Source of the DNA: Aspidiotus rigidus | Lineage: Eukaryota > Arthropoda > Insecta > Hemiptera > Diaspididae | Assembly: GCA_035079385.1 (NCBI GenBank) | Contig: JAVHKY010000004.1 | Coordinates: forward strand, 14,353,001-14,417,000 | DNA: 64,000 nucleotides | Direction: 5' to 3' | Shown here: positions 26,201-36,200 of the stretch, one piece after another | Position numbering within the stretch: position 1 is the stretch's first letter | Layout: each line of letters starts with the position of its first letter | Notes under the pieces: model-generated | Seen by the model: the letters and a program-made list of their open reading frames with translations, nothing else | Database searches by the model: none | Told to the model about the DNA's origin: nothing | Program-made: the position numbers and the translations under genes

Positions 26201-28019
26201 CGAATGACCTCGATCTACGTGAGGGACGTGGAGAACTTGTAACCTTGACCTACATTAGGACTTGGAAAAATTCTGCACTTGGACTTGATCCTTAAGGGAA
26301 GAAGAAAATGAAATGGCGATCATTCTCCTCAATTGTTGATTGTTTGAAATAAGAAATATGATCCGTTGAAACTTTTAGCTGATCAACAATATTTTTCTGC
26401 TGAAGAAATTCTAGCCAGTGATGGCACTGAACCTTGATTTTTATTCCACATGAAATGATGTACCTACGGAAATTCTGATATCTGTGTTTGTTTTTTTTTT
26501 TTTTTTTCAATAGGGTCGATTTTTCACCCATCCTGGCGATTCGGATTCTCGGAATTCGTTACTACTTCGGCTCAGAGGCGACGTTTGCGATCCAGCCGGT
26601 TGTCTTTCCGAATTATGCATTCAACTTGCCATCATCATGATAGGCAGACAGTTCTTCAGTAATATTTTGGAGTTACTTTTTCCGTATGTTTTTCAGGTAG
26701 TTTGTTTACCTCCATTTTTACCGCCCAGTCAAAGTGTTGAAATGCAGCTCTGTTTTGTATTTCCAGCGCTATACGCAACTGGTGGAGGAATCGATTGATC
26801 TCAAAGAAGAAGAAAGAGAAGGAGAGGGAACTCTCGCATTGGGAACAAAACTATGCTATGCAAGATCCAGGAAAATTAGCGTTGTTCGAAGAATATTTGG
26901 AAATGGGTAAAACTTTTGTGGAAGACTTTTGTCCATTATCAAATGGTGCAACTTTATATTTTCTCGGTTGTAGTTGTTCAGTATGGTTTCGTAACCTTAT
27001 TCGTCGCTGCATTTCCATTGGCACCTTTATTTGCCCTCTTGAATAACATTTGCGAGATTCGCTTGGACGCTTACAAAATGATTGCACAGGCCAGACGTCC
27101 TATTGCCGAACGAGTCGAAAATATTGGAGCATGGTTTCTAATTTTGAAATTGATCACATATTTGTCTGTCGTTTCGAATGTGAGTGTATATATATAGGCA
27201 CTCGAAAAGATGTGAACTCATTACAAATTATACTAACCATACTTTCAGGCTTTTGTGATAGCCTATACAAGCGATTACATTCCTCGGAAAGTATATCAAA
27301 TATTCTACTCCAAAAACAAAGATCTGGTCGGATACATTGACTCTTCTCTATCCGGTAGAAAATATTTACGTGACGTAATAAGTGTAGTTTACTAATTCAT
27401 TTTTTCTTGTGGATGTGAACTCGATTGCACTACTTTTTTCTCAGTTTTTAATACCTCGGACTTTTCTACACCTCATAACAAGCTGAGCAGAGGTGTCGAA
27501 ATTGAACCTGACATCTGTCAGTATCGAGGGTATCGTAATGGACCAGAGCATGAAGATCCATACGAACTATCGATGCAGTATTATATAATTTTTGGAGCAA
27601 GACTGTTATTCGTCGTTATTTTCGAAGTGAGTGCCAAAATAGTACAGAATCAAACGAATTTGATAGTCTAATTTCTAATCCTTGTCGTATAGCATTTAGT
27701 TTTTTGTATTTCTACGATCATCGCCAAAACTATTCCGAACGTTCCTTACCAAGTGGACCGTCAAATCGCATTAGAAAAGCAACTCCTAAGCGAAAATAAG
27801 TATAAAAATGGAGTTTCTGGCAAATCTAGGAAGCATCCAATGGATTCGTATGACCAATTTTTATCAGAAGTCCGGGAAACACACAACGACGACGAGCGAG
27901 GCTTAGGAGAGGTTGTCAATAGAACCAGTTGGGTGAGGCGGATTAGTCGTCGGATCTCTTCCCAGAGCCTATCTTCAAAATTATTGTTCTCGACTCCACC
28001 TAGCGAAGACAGCAAGTGA
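17259..28019 (+). CDS. Anoctamin / TMEM16 family membrane protein (5' end missing)
   Basis: A multi-pass Ca2+-activated channel or phospholipid scramblase family; which activity is not decidable here. Exons: 17259-17378, 18670-18956, 19040-19264, 19319-19402, 19884-20020, 20521-20620, 22230-22343, 22424-22629, 23277-23443, 23834-24051, 24128-24295, 24373-24516, 26514-26683, 26767-26906, 26974-27179, 27249-27354, 27445-27626, 27693-28019; every junction keeps frame. This gives 1,032 residues without the first exon, a normal length. About residues 1-135 are acidic and Ser-rich. The dimerisation domain has [19 protein letters not shown] and [12 protein letters not shown]. Then come [28 protein letters not shown], the Cys-rich loop (CPLCDTGC), [19 protein letters not shown], and [14 protein letters not shown] with EIRLDA, whose Glu and Asp match the TM8 Ca2+ ligands. 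The C-terminal ~80 residues are a basic, Ser-rich tail. The type resembles the ANO1-7 branch rather than ANO8/10. Confidence 0.93.
17588..17700. mobile_element. 113-bp foldback MITE, GAGAAAAAACTC ends
   Basis: GAGAAAAAACTCTTAGACG at the left pairs with CGCTTCAAGAGTTTTTTCTC at the right, and the inner parts (ACAAATCAATGGA / TCCACTGATTGGTTTT) also pair. It lies in the first visible anoctamin intron, the leftmost of four clustered MITEs. Confidence 0.8.
17816..17950. mobile_element. MITE with CAGTCTGTTCCACG ends, TA target site
   Basis: 135 bp: begins CAGTCTGTTCCACGAGAG and ends with the reverse complement, with arms of about 31 bp including TTTGGTATTATA. TA dinucleotides flank both ends. The terminal 13 bp are shared with the element at 44805-45001, but the interiors differ. 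TA duplication plus a CAGT start suggests the Tc1/mariner-pogo superfamily. Confidence 0.85.
18021..18169. mobile_element. CTGCCGT-ended MITE, TA flanks
   Basis: Begins CTGCCGTACAACG and ends AGACGGCAG; inner arms TTTGCAAAACGACGAT and ATCGTAGTTTTGCA pair. TA flanks both ends. It shares the first ~10 bp with the CTGCCGTACAAAA family. Confidence 0.7.
18232..18424. mobile_element. CTGCCGTACAAAA MITE, internally deleted copy
   Basis: Same family as 13619-13878: CTGCCGTGCAAAATATAATT at the left, TTATTTTTTGTACGGCAG at the right, and a shared interior. The left inner arm (GAGCTCTGTTATCAA..) is missing. Its right end supplies a CAG next to an open frame that runs 18425-18632 (contains [14 protein letters not shown]). 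Confidence 0.85.
21480..21911 (+). mobile_element. Penelope-like element fragment with GIY-YIG endonuclease domain
   Basis: Open frame in the anoctamin intron 20621-22229. It reads [20 protein letters not shown], then [35 protein letters not shown] and a C-terminal end at TGA 21909-21911. The order (NTIRSS linker, GIY with His for Tyr, VYTGET, Arg helix, AEH) is that of the GIY-YIG domain at the C-terminus of Penelope-type reverse transcriptases. The reverse transcriptase itself is absent, so this is a 5'-truncated copy. It is on the sense strand of the host gene. Confidence 0.8.
24609..25018. other. Intronic stretch, nothing coding
   Basis: Part of the ~2-kb anoctamin intron. It holds two TGACGTCA-type palindromes (about 24925 and 25000) and short ORFs without family or splice context. 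The rest of the intron (25500-26513) has A runs, a T run just before the acceptor at 26513, and decayed GACTTGGAAAAATT repeats at about 26220-26290. Confidence 0.5.
25023..25495. mobile_element. 473-bp foldback element with a ribozyme-like centre
   Basis: Long inverted repeat in the anoctamin intron 24517-26513. The left arm starts GTAACATAAAATTTCTGTCAA and the right arm ends with its complement. The arms (~180 bp) stay similar through GAGAAAATGGACGAAATTTAA, with a ~35-nt insertion in the left arm. The unpaired centre, about 25235-25325, contains the hammerhead-like motif at 25246-25281. Confidence 0.75.
25246..25281 (+). ncRNA. Hammerhead-like ribozyme core (degenerate)
   Basis: UUGAUGA at 25247-25253, one extra U, a perfect 6-bp stem GAGCUG/CAGUUC closed by CUCC (25255-25270), then GAAA and ACC/GGUC (minimal stem III, cleavage-site-like C). 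This matches the layout of the minimal hammerheads known in Penelope-like elements (CUGAUGA, stem II, GAAAC, GUC). Two departures, U for the first core C and the extra U before stem II, and no evident stem I partner, make activity doubtful. Confidence 0.4.
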
Positions 28020-28452
28020 GGAAAATTTCTTCAATTTTCAAGTATCATTATGAACTGGAGAAGATTTTTTGTATTTTATTTTTTCCTGTAACGATTTTTG
28101 CCTTTGTACCTGCATTCAAATATGATATATGCGCAAACTTTTTATGTATTTTTCCAGAGTTTTGAATTCATCGCAAAAGAATTATATTGAATTGCATATT
28201 ATTTTAATTGTAATCATGTGTTCTCTAAATACATATTATATCTATGATGAGAAACAAAGACTTTGAAAACTTTCACTACTTGTTGAGATTGGTCAATTTT
28301 TCCTCATACTTATAGTGATGAAAAATCTATTTTATAAAAATGAGACTCGTTCTTATTTCTAATTCGAGTTCGATATGTACGTGAATGGAGAATTAATTCT
28401 TATTGAGCGTCCCAATTCCCAATTTAATATGAGAATGAAACAAATAATTTCT

Positions 28453-28458
28453 AATAAA
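28453..28458 (+). promoter_or_regulatory. Probable anoctamin poly(A) signal
   Basis: AATAAA in TTTCTAATAAATTTTC, about 430 bp past the stop at 28017-28019, in AT-rich non-coding sequence. Just beyond it, minus-strand AATAAA (TTTATT at 28579-28584) suggests the convergent CD36-family transcript ends here too. Confidence 0.45.
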
Positions 28459-28579
28459 TTTTCATGACTCGTTATCGCGGTTTTTTAGATTGCAAGCTGA
28501 TCTTCACTGGAGATTGAATGAACCTCAAAAAGTAATTGATTAATTTTAAAAACTGACGAAAAATAGAACGAAAAAACAT

Positions 28580-30217
28580 TTTATTTCCAACATACATTTT
28601 ACATATACAAACAAAAGGTAAAATAAAAGTACATACATCTATTTCTAACTTATAATTGAGAGATGAATCTTGTATACATTCCTGTTTTCAAATTCAGCGA
28701 CTATAATCTAAAGCGATGGATGTCATTACATATTGAGCAATGGCTATACAAACACATAATAAGCGGAAACACAGAAAGATTTGCTAATAAACCATCGCAT
28801 ATCTTTTTTTGATTATAAATTTTATCTGTTTTCTTTTTTTCTTTTTTTTTTTTTAATTTTAATAATTACCTCAGGATAAACGTTCCTTTAGATAAATAAT
28901 AGGTAGGTACACAAAAAAAGTCAACGGCTTTTCAAATTATCACTTCAAATAACGAACTTAAAATTAATGCTTATCTACTTACGTACGAAATAAGTCTTTA
29001 ATGGGTAATGTTGCAGACCTCCAATTTTCTCGCGAATCGATAGAGAAAACTTGCACCTACTGAACTCTAAACTGTTCATTGTTCAAGAAAAAATTAATTG
29101 AACCGTGATCGTTTTGAGAGACCCTACACATTTTTAAAAAACCCATGATACCAGCCCTAGAATCATACGCACGAGAGACATGGGTGTCAATAGTAATTTA
29201 TTTACATCGCACTTACATCGAAATAAATCAATTGGTACAAAATCTGAGCCATTATAAAGAGTTCAATCCAACGGTTGGCTCTAACCTCGGTAAGAGACCT
29301 GGATTTTCTTCAACCATTAGGCAATCACGAAGTCCGAGATCGCTTCACACACATCTACTTATCAAACTAGAAGACCTTACATATAAGTTATACATTTTAA
29401 TATCATCTATTTACAATAATTATCTACTGTACATAACACGAGAAATAAATGTAGCATACGACTAGGTCTGTATTGTATACTACACGGTAGGTTTTAAGAA
29501 ACAGAGAGAAAGAGAGAGACACACTTTTTATTACAATTAGCCAACGAGTATTTTTTTCCCTTTTTTTTTCTGATCGTCCATACTGTACAAAAAAAACATA
29601 CTGTACCGTAAAGTTATCGAGAAGCAATCCAACTTAATAAAATTATCACTCATTGCAAGTTAACGTAAAATGATCCTTCCATATGGCCTGAATTTCACAA
29701 AGCTAACCTACTTCTTTTATTTTTTCTAGAAAAGATGAACAAATATTTAAAATAAGTAAAGATTTCTAGGCCTACCTAAAGGTCAAGATAACGAACCATG
29801 ATTTCTGCACGAATAGAAGAATCATTTTAGAAAACTGATTATTTCATAATCGAAAGGAGTAACGCTCTACAATAAAATAAATAAAAAATAAAATTATCTT
29901 CATCGAAGGTAAAAGAACGAGGTGGACTACTTTCGTCCGTAATAAGAACTCAATTTTTTTTTATCATAATTAATTTTTTTTCTCCTGATCGTCGACAATT
30001 CAATATTATTATTCAAACGAATTAAGAAATTATTATAATTAACAAAATTATTATCAATACCTATTTTTTTTTTTCATAGTTCACAAATACTCGAAAAACA
30101 CAGATTTGAGCGATAAGGAACGAACCGTTAGGGTTGAGAAGAGAGGTCGAAAAATACAATAAAAAAAAAAACAAAAAAAAATCGTTTACTAATAATGTTA
30201 ATATGGCCACTTTCTTA
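28580..30217 (-). other. Probable long 3' UTR of the CD36-family gene
   Basis: 1.6 kb between the minus-strand stop at 30218 and the candidate minus-strand AATAAA at 28579-28584. It is very AT-rich with A and T runs and no coding ORF. UTR status is inferred from position only; other TTTATT sites within could serve as earlier signals. Confidence 0.4.
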
Positions 30218-33200
30218 CTAGGCGTTGTCACCCACAAATGCTGGATTAACTTTAGAATCTAAAGCTCTACCATTCGTGTGCCCGTTCATAGCCGCTTTCT
30301 TTTTCTTATTCGCCTCGTCGTTCGCCGTATAATGAGCGGTACCTTCGAGATTCATAGTTTCCTGCCGATTGGATGACCGAACGAGACAAAATACGGATAT
30401 CACCAGTAAAAGTGAGCCAACGATGAAGAAGGTGTAGGTCATCGCTTGTTTTGCAATCGGCGGTGTATCTGTCGCTAATTTCAATAATTCGGTTACGTTA
30501 TCTGGTAATCTTTCAATACCCTGCAAAAAATAAGCAAATAAAATAAAGTTTTCGACTTTTAGTGGAAACTATTGAACATAAATTTTTATTTCAAGTTCAT
30601 CATGAGGTTTTGCTTTTTCTTCAGTTGTTTTTCTCTTTCCATGGAGAACTCGCCCGCTGTTTCGTTGGGGGAGGGGGAGAATCAGAAAACGTTCACGTAC
30701 GACCTTTTTGACATCATGAAAGACCTTGACGCACTTCGAAGAGGCTTCGGGACCTGTACCCTTAACCTTTATTATATTTAGCCTAACACACTGTTTACTA
30801 GGTTATACTAGCGCCTATGTAAGACTCAACTGCTGTACAGCCTGTATTATACTAGGTTTAATATGTAGCATACTAGGCTAAGGTAGGCCTAACGTACCAC
30901 ACACTGGGCTCAAGTTTTTAGCCTTGATTATACCAAGAACTTTTACCTGGGACGTGGTATGACGATACCTACCAATGACTTAACTCAGGGACAGGTGTAT
31001 ATGGGCTACACCGGATTAGGCCAAAAGATGTTACCAGTTGTTTGGGAGTTTGGGCTGAGTTTACTCCAGCGCAAAAACGCGAGACGTTAGATGCATACTT
31101 TAAATCTAAGAATATCATCTTCAATTTGCGCCCCTACTCAACTTTCTACGACTTTTCTGAGCCGAGTTATGGTCTAAAATGTGCTAAAAAGTGACCAATT
31201 TGCCAAGATCTACAAAATAAGGAATTGAAAATTTCCCCTTTTCCAAGCTTCGTAGGGTTATTCAGGCATTTTTTTCGGAATCAGCGTTAAATTTCACTTT
31301 CGAATCGTGTAAAATAATTATGGAAGTTTGAACAATTTTTAATTTTGGAGAATTTTAGGAAATTGGTAAATTTTTGACACATTTTGGTCCATAACCCAGT
31401 TCAGAAAAGTCGTAGAAAGTTTGGTAGAAGTACAAATTGAAGATAAAATTGAGACACAACTTTCCTACACATCCAACATTTTGCGTTCTTAGCGCAAACT
31501 CCCATAGACCGATTACCCGGTGACGTCACAGTGTTGATAACAGTGAGCGATAGTGAGTCAAAGTACCCATATTTGTAACCGATATTAGGATTATTGGGCC
31601 AAACATGATATGTGACCTGCGATGAGAAGAGGATGCTCATTGCCCACTGACAGGAACACCATTTCTCTCTGACTAGATGTCCAATCAGAGAGAAATGGTG
31701 TTCTTGCGCCAATGGGCAATGAGCATCCTTTTTTCATCGCAGGTCACATATCGATTTCCATAAGAATACACAGGGAACGATTCAATCACATACAGATAAT
31801 TCACAAACAAGTAAACAAGTAGCATGTTCCTAATGTATTGGAGATCTCTATCTAGAATCTGGAAGTTCTCTGGAATTCAAACATGTAGCTTTCATTGCTA
31901 ACGCATTTCTTGTTCTTAAATACTAGTGAATGATCGATACGTTCCCCGTGTATTCTTATGGGATTCTAAAATGGCTGCCCCAAAGCCAGCAGCAGAGAAC
32001 AAGCATTCAATCAAAATCGAAGATGTTGATCTATTCTAATGGTAACACCTTTTGCCCCCCCCCCCTTGTTTACTGCTCATACAACTGCAAGCAGGACACT
32101 TATAGGACTTTCAACAATGTCAACCACAAAATAATAAGAAAAGACAGAATAGTTATTAATGGCAGGTATGATTGAGAACAACGGAGATTTTGAGGAACAT
32201 GCTGCCACGGTCGTTAAATTTTTCCTCCAAGTTTTTGTCGGAAAATAGCGAGTAGAAGTTACTTATAGCAAAGTATCAGAGCTGGATGAACTTGGACTAA
32301 CCAGTGACAATAAACATTTTTCTTGTACTATGGATGTAACATCCATTTTGAAATGAATTTCAGCCTGGAATTCCCATTCTCGAGGGAATTTTATCAATTC
32401 CCAGGAAAACACAACACTGCGAATAATTCCTCAAATAAGGAACTATAAGGATGATTATCAACGTGACGACTAAATGGGGCAGCCCGTGCCCTCGCTCATT
32501 TTTGAAAGGAAGTAAGGCTTCAGAGGTGGCGATAGGCAAAAGTAGCGTATTTGAAGAAGGGAAAGAAAACGCTAGAACGTCCGTAGTTGAAATCTAGGAT
32601 TTCCGAAGTCCTGTTTTTGAAGAATGAAGACAACGAATACATGCAAAAAGTTTCATTCTTTCTCGTTGTCCAACATTTTAAGGTGAGTATTTTTGCTAGG
32701 AGAAAGGCTGAGGGCGCCATCTTCGAGCTCGCATACGGGCGGCAAATTTGTTTCTCCGCCCTTGTACGGTTCTAGTTAGAGTAAGGTGCGTGAAGATGAT
32801 AATTTCAAGAGCAGTTAGTTAATCCGTTTTCCTGTCATGAAAATCAACTTTTTGAATCATTTTAATGCTCTCACTGCAATCAAGGTGTACTTGTAAGATT
32901 TTCTGTTCTTACATTTATACGTATTTCAATTGCTGTTGAATTCTGGAATGATTACCCTTCAATGATAGGTATGAAATAGAAACTCAAAACACAAAAAAAT
33001 AAAATATACCTAGGTAACTACTACTATCGGAATCGACTTCAAATGTAATAAATAAGATATTGATATAAATACAGCCTAGGTACCGATGGTGTCATTTAGG
33101 TTTGGATTAGGATAGGTATATCAATAGCGGTGTATGATATTTTTTTATTATAAATTTTTTCATAACTTTACGACAAAATATTTTATCTGAATAAGATATG

Positions 33201-36200
33201 TAAAAGTCACAGATTGCGATATACGTTTAGTGAATAAGTAGGTAGGTGACAGAGAATATACAAATATTAGGTACGTATTACACTGGTAACTTCATCTCCT
33301 TGTCACTGATGGTCATATTATTTCTTTCAAGTTGCATCCATGGGTAAAAGCTAGGTCTATTCAAGAATGAAAATCCAGACTACAAAATCTCGAACGCCGG
33401 CAACTCTTCAATTATATTGGTCTTCATCTGTTCATAGGTCATTCTCAAGAAGCGGTTGACATTAATATTTGCCATCAATTTATCGACGAAAGTCTGAATA
33501 ACTTTCTGGGAATATTCAAAATCAACGGTAAAACTTTTCGCTGTTTGGTCTAGTATTTGCAGATAAACTTCATTCACTTTTTCCACTAAATAGGGTTCTT
33601 TCGAAGCCATTTCATAAATCGGATGGGCTAAATTATAGTACCGGTGCTCGGGGTCCTTGTTTAATTCTAAAAATTGTTTATGAATGAGGAATTTTCTAAT
33701 ATTCAAATTCTTCAACCACTCACCGATTTGTTTTTCATTAATAACTTTCCGCTTCAGATCGTCGAATGAGAAATAAATAGCCCCGATATTCTCAGAAATT
33801 TTCCGATCCTGGCAAAATCTTTCGGCTAAGGTCGAATCTTCGTATTGATCAATTCTGTCGAATATTTCATTCAGAGTGCTTAGTAAATATTCTTGCATTT
33901 TCTCAATTGTCACCACACTTCCTGAAAACCTTATTTGGTCATACTGTGCCAATGAAACTGTGTCGTGTATCACATCGTTTAGAATAGCGTCCACAGTTTC
34001 TGTAAACCGTAAATCTAACCATATTGAACCGAAGGCTTTTGCGTTTTTTTTGAGTCGTTTTTCCAATTTTTTATTTGCATTCGGTGGTAAAATGAAGTGA
34101 TCACCAGCAGCCATCGTGAAGATTTCCAATTTTATGATATTGGTAAGGTATATATTTCCACGTTTATCAAGAATGGACTTTCCAGAAATCGTGTCTCCAA
34201 ATTTGTTCAGTAAGATGTTCATCCAACTTGATAAGTTTTTTGAAGGGAAAATCGGCGAAGGGTTTGGGGACGCGGTACTGAAGTAATACGGAGTGGCTGA
34301 CGTCGCTTGGTAACTCCAAAGTGTAGTAGCCCGGGTTGAATTTATTTTCAGCTCCGACATGATTGATGAAGGCACGTACGGTGTTTCCGTTAGATGATTT
34401 CCTCTCGTTGAAGGTAAAACGTCTTCGTCATCGTCGTCCCAAGTGGTAGCCGATGAAAATGGACGTATGACGAATAATAAAAAAATGAAATAATATCGGA
34501 TACTCCCCAACATCATTACAGTACGAGTATAGTTGTTCTTAGGGTTCATCATGCGCGAAAAAATCACTGGAGTCGGACACAACTACAGCTGAACAAGACG
34601 AAGACAACACTTGCGTAGCTCTAGCAATACTGCTTTAAAATATTAACTTATAACAAATGTTTTTATAGGTTCATAATCTGTCAGTCAATCGCTTAGAGAA
34701 ATATGTATAGAGAGAGAGAGAAACTGTCGTCACGTTTCGTAGAACATTCTATCCCTATGAGAATTCTCAGATGCAAAAAAACAACGAAGCTATATCTAAA
34801 ATTTCAGATTATAAAATGCAGTTCTTCTTTTTTGTTTTTAACAAATTCTGTGACAAACAATAAATCGGTCATTAATTATTAGCTTCTCGTTCCCGCATCT
34901 CTATCTCTCTACACATGGGGGCGTATAGAATACATCATTATCGTCCGACGTTGCGTGATATTATAAGATAAGAAGGGAGCGGTGAGGTCATCTAAAATAT
35001 TTTTAATTTGATGTTTTTCTTTGCAAGCCGTAGACCAACAAATTAAATTTTAAGAATAAAAAACCTTTCCAATAATTGTAACTCAATATATTTCAAGGTA
35101 CATCTCTTCCACTTCACTAAATATTACTGGAAACGCCATTAAGACCTCATAAGACTGAAATTACGAGAGAGCCAAAAATTATGATCATTGTGAAGTAAGT
35201 TGAAAGGAAGTGTCTCCGAGGACATTCGAGATCCATCAGCAGAGTAGGCAAGATGATTTTATTGAAGACAATACTTACGGATGGAATACGACAGGGGACC
35301 TGTTTTATAGGGGGGGTCTTTTGGTAAAAATACCCACCGTCACAAATTTTGGTTCCCAAGGAGGTGGTGCTCTGACCTACTTTGGGGACTCCAGAGAAGT
35401 TTCGTCTGTGGAGCTATATTTATCTCTGGTGAGACTTGGAAATGTTCAATTCTGAGCCGAAGTCATACCCTTGTTCCTTGTGTGTATCCGAGGAAAAACC
35501 TACTCGCCGCCTAAATTATACTCCCGAAGGGGCGGGGGATCTGGCCTACTTCAAAGACCTGGAAAAATGTTGACCGCAAAAGTATACTTGGTATTGATCT
35601 GCTGCAGGGATTTGGTCCCGATCTATTTTATTGACTTATGAAAATTTTGACCATCGGTCTTCAGGGACGGTTGTTTCGCCGCAGGGCAATTCGCCTTAAA
35701 AAATCTACGTCATCGACGGAAAAAATATTATGTGCGACTGACCGTAATAGGAGTGATCGAGACTACTAGTGCCCTTAATTTTCATGCGATTATTAAATCG
35801 GATGAATAAAAGAGATTTTGAGAGTTTTCCCATCAATGCCTGTTTCATCTTTCCCAAAACATTATTAAGCACGTCAACAAACAGGGTCTCATGTGAGACG
35901 AGCACCCAAATGAGACAACAAGTCAATCTAACGGTACGAATGATTATGGCTTTGGTTTTTTTTTCCCCTGGATGAAGTTTCTGAGGCATTCGACGACTTA
36001 AAAATTAAACAAAATAAAAGTAGGTAATCAATATTACAATACAAATGAAAATTTTTCTTGTACTATACTCATATTCTACTAATTGAATGCTAGAATTTTA
36101 GGTATCGTGATAATCGAAGAGTCTATAGGGCTTTTACAATGTTTACATTTTACGTCCTGCAAACTGATAGTACCATGAGAGCGAGAATCTTTCTCGCTCT

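Noticed and set aside
26514..26700. Exon end at TTTCAG|GTAGTT (26696)
   Set aside because: It would put the next exon in the wrong frame; the GTATGT donor after 26683 restores FP-AIRNWW and family similarity.
29145..29627. ORFs in the 28.6-30.2 kb region
   Set aside because: AT-rich, no motif; position fits a 3' UTR of the CD36-family gene.
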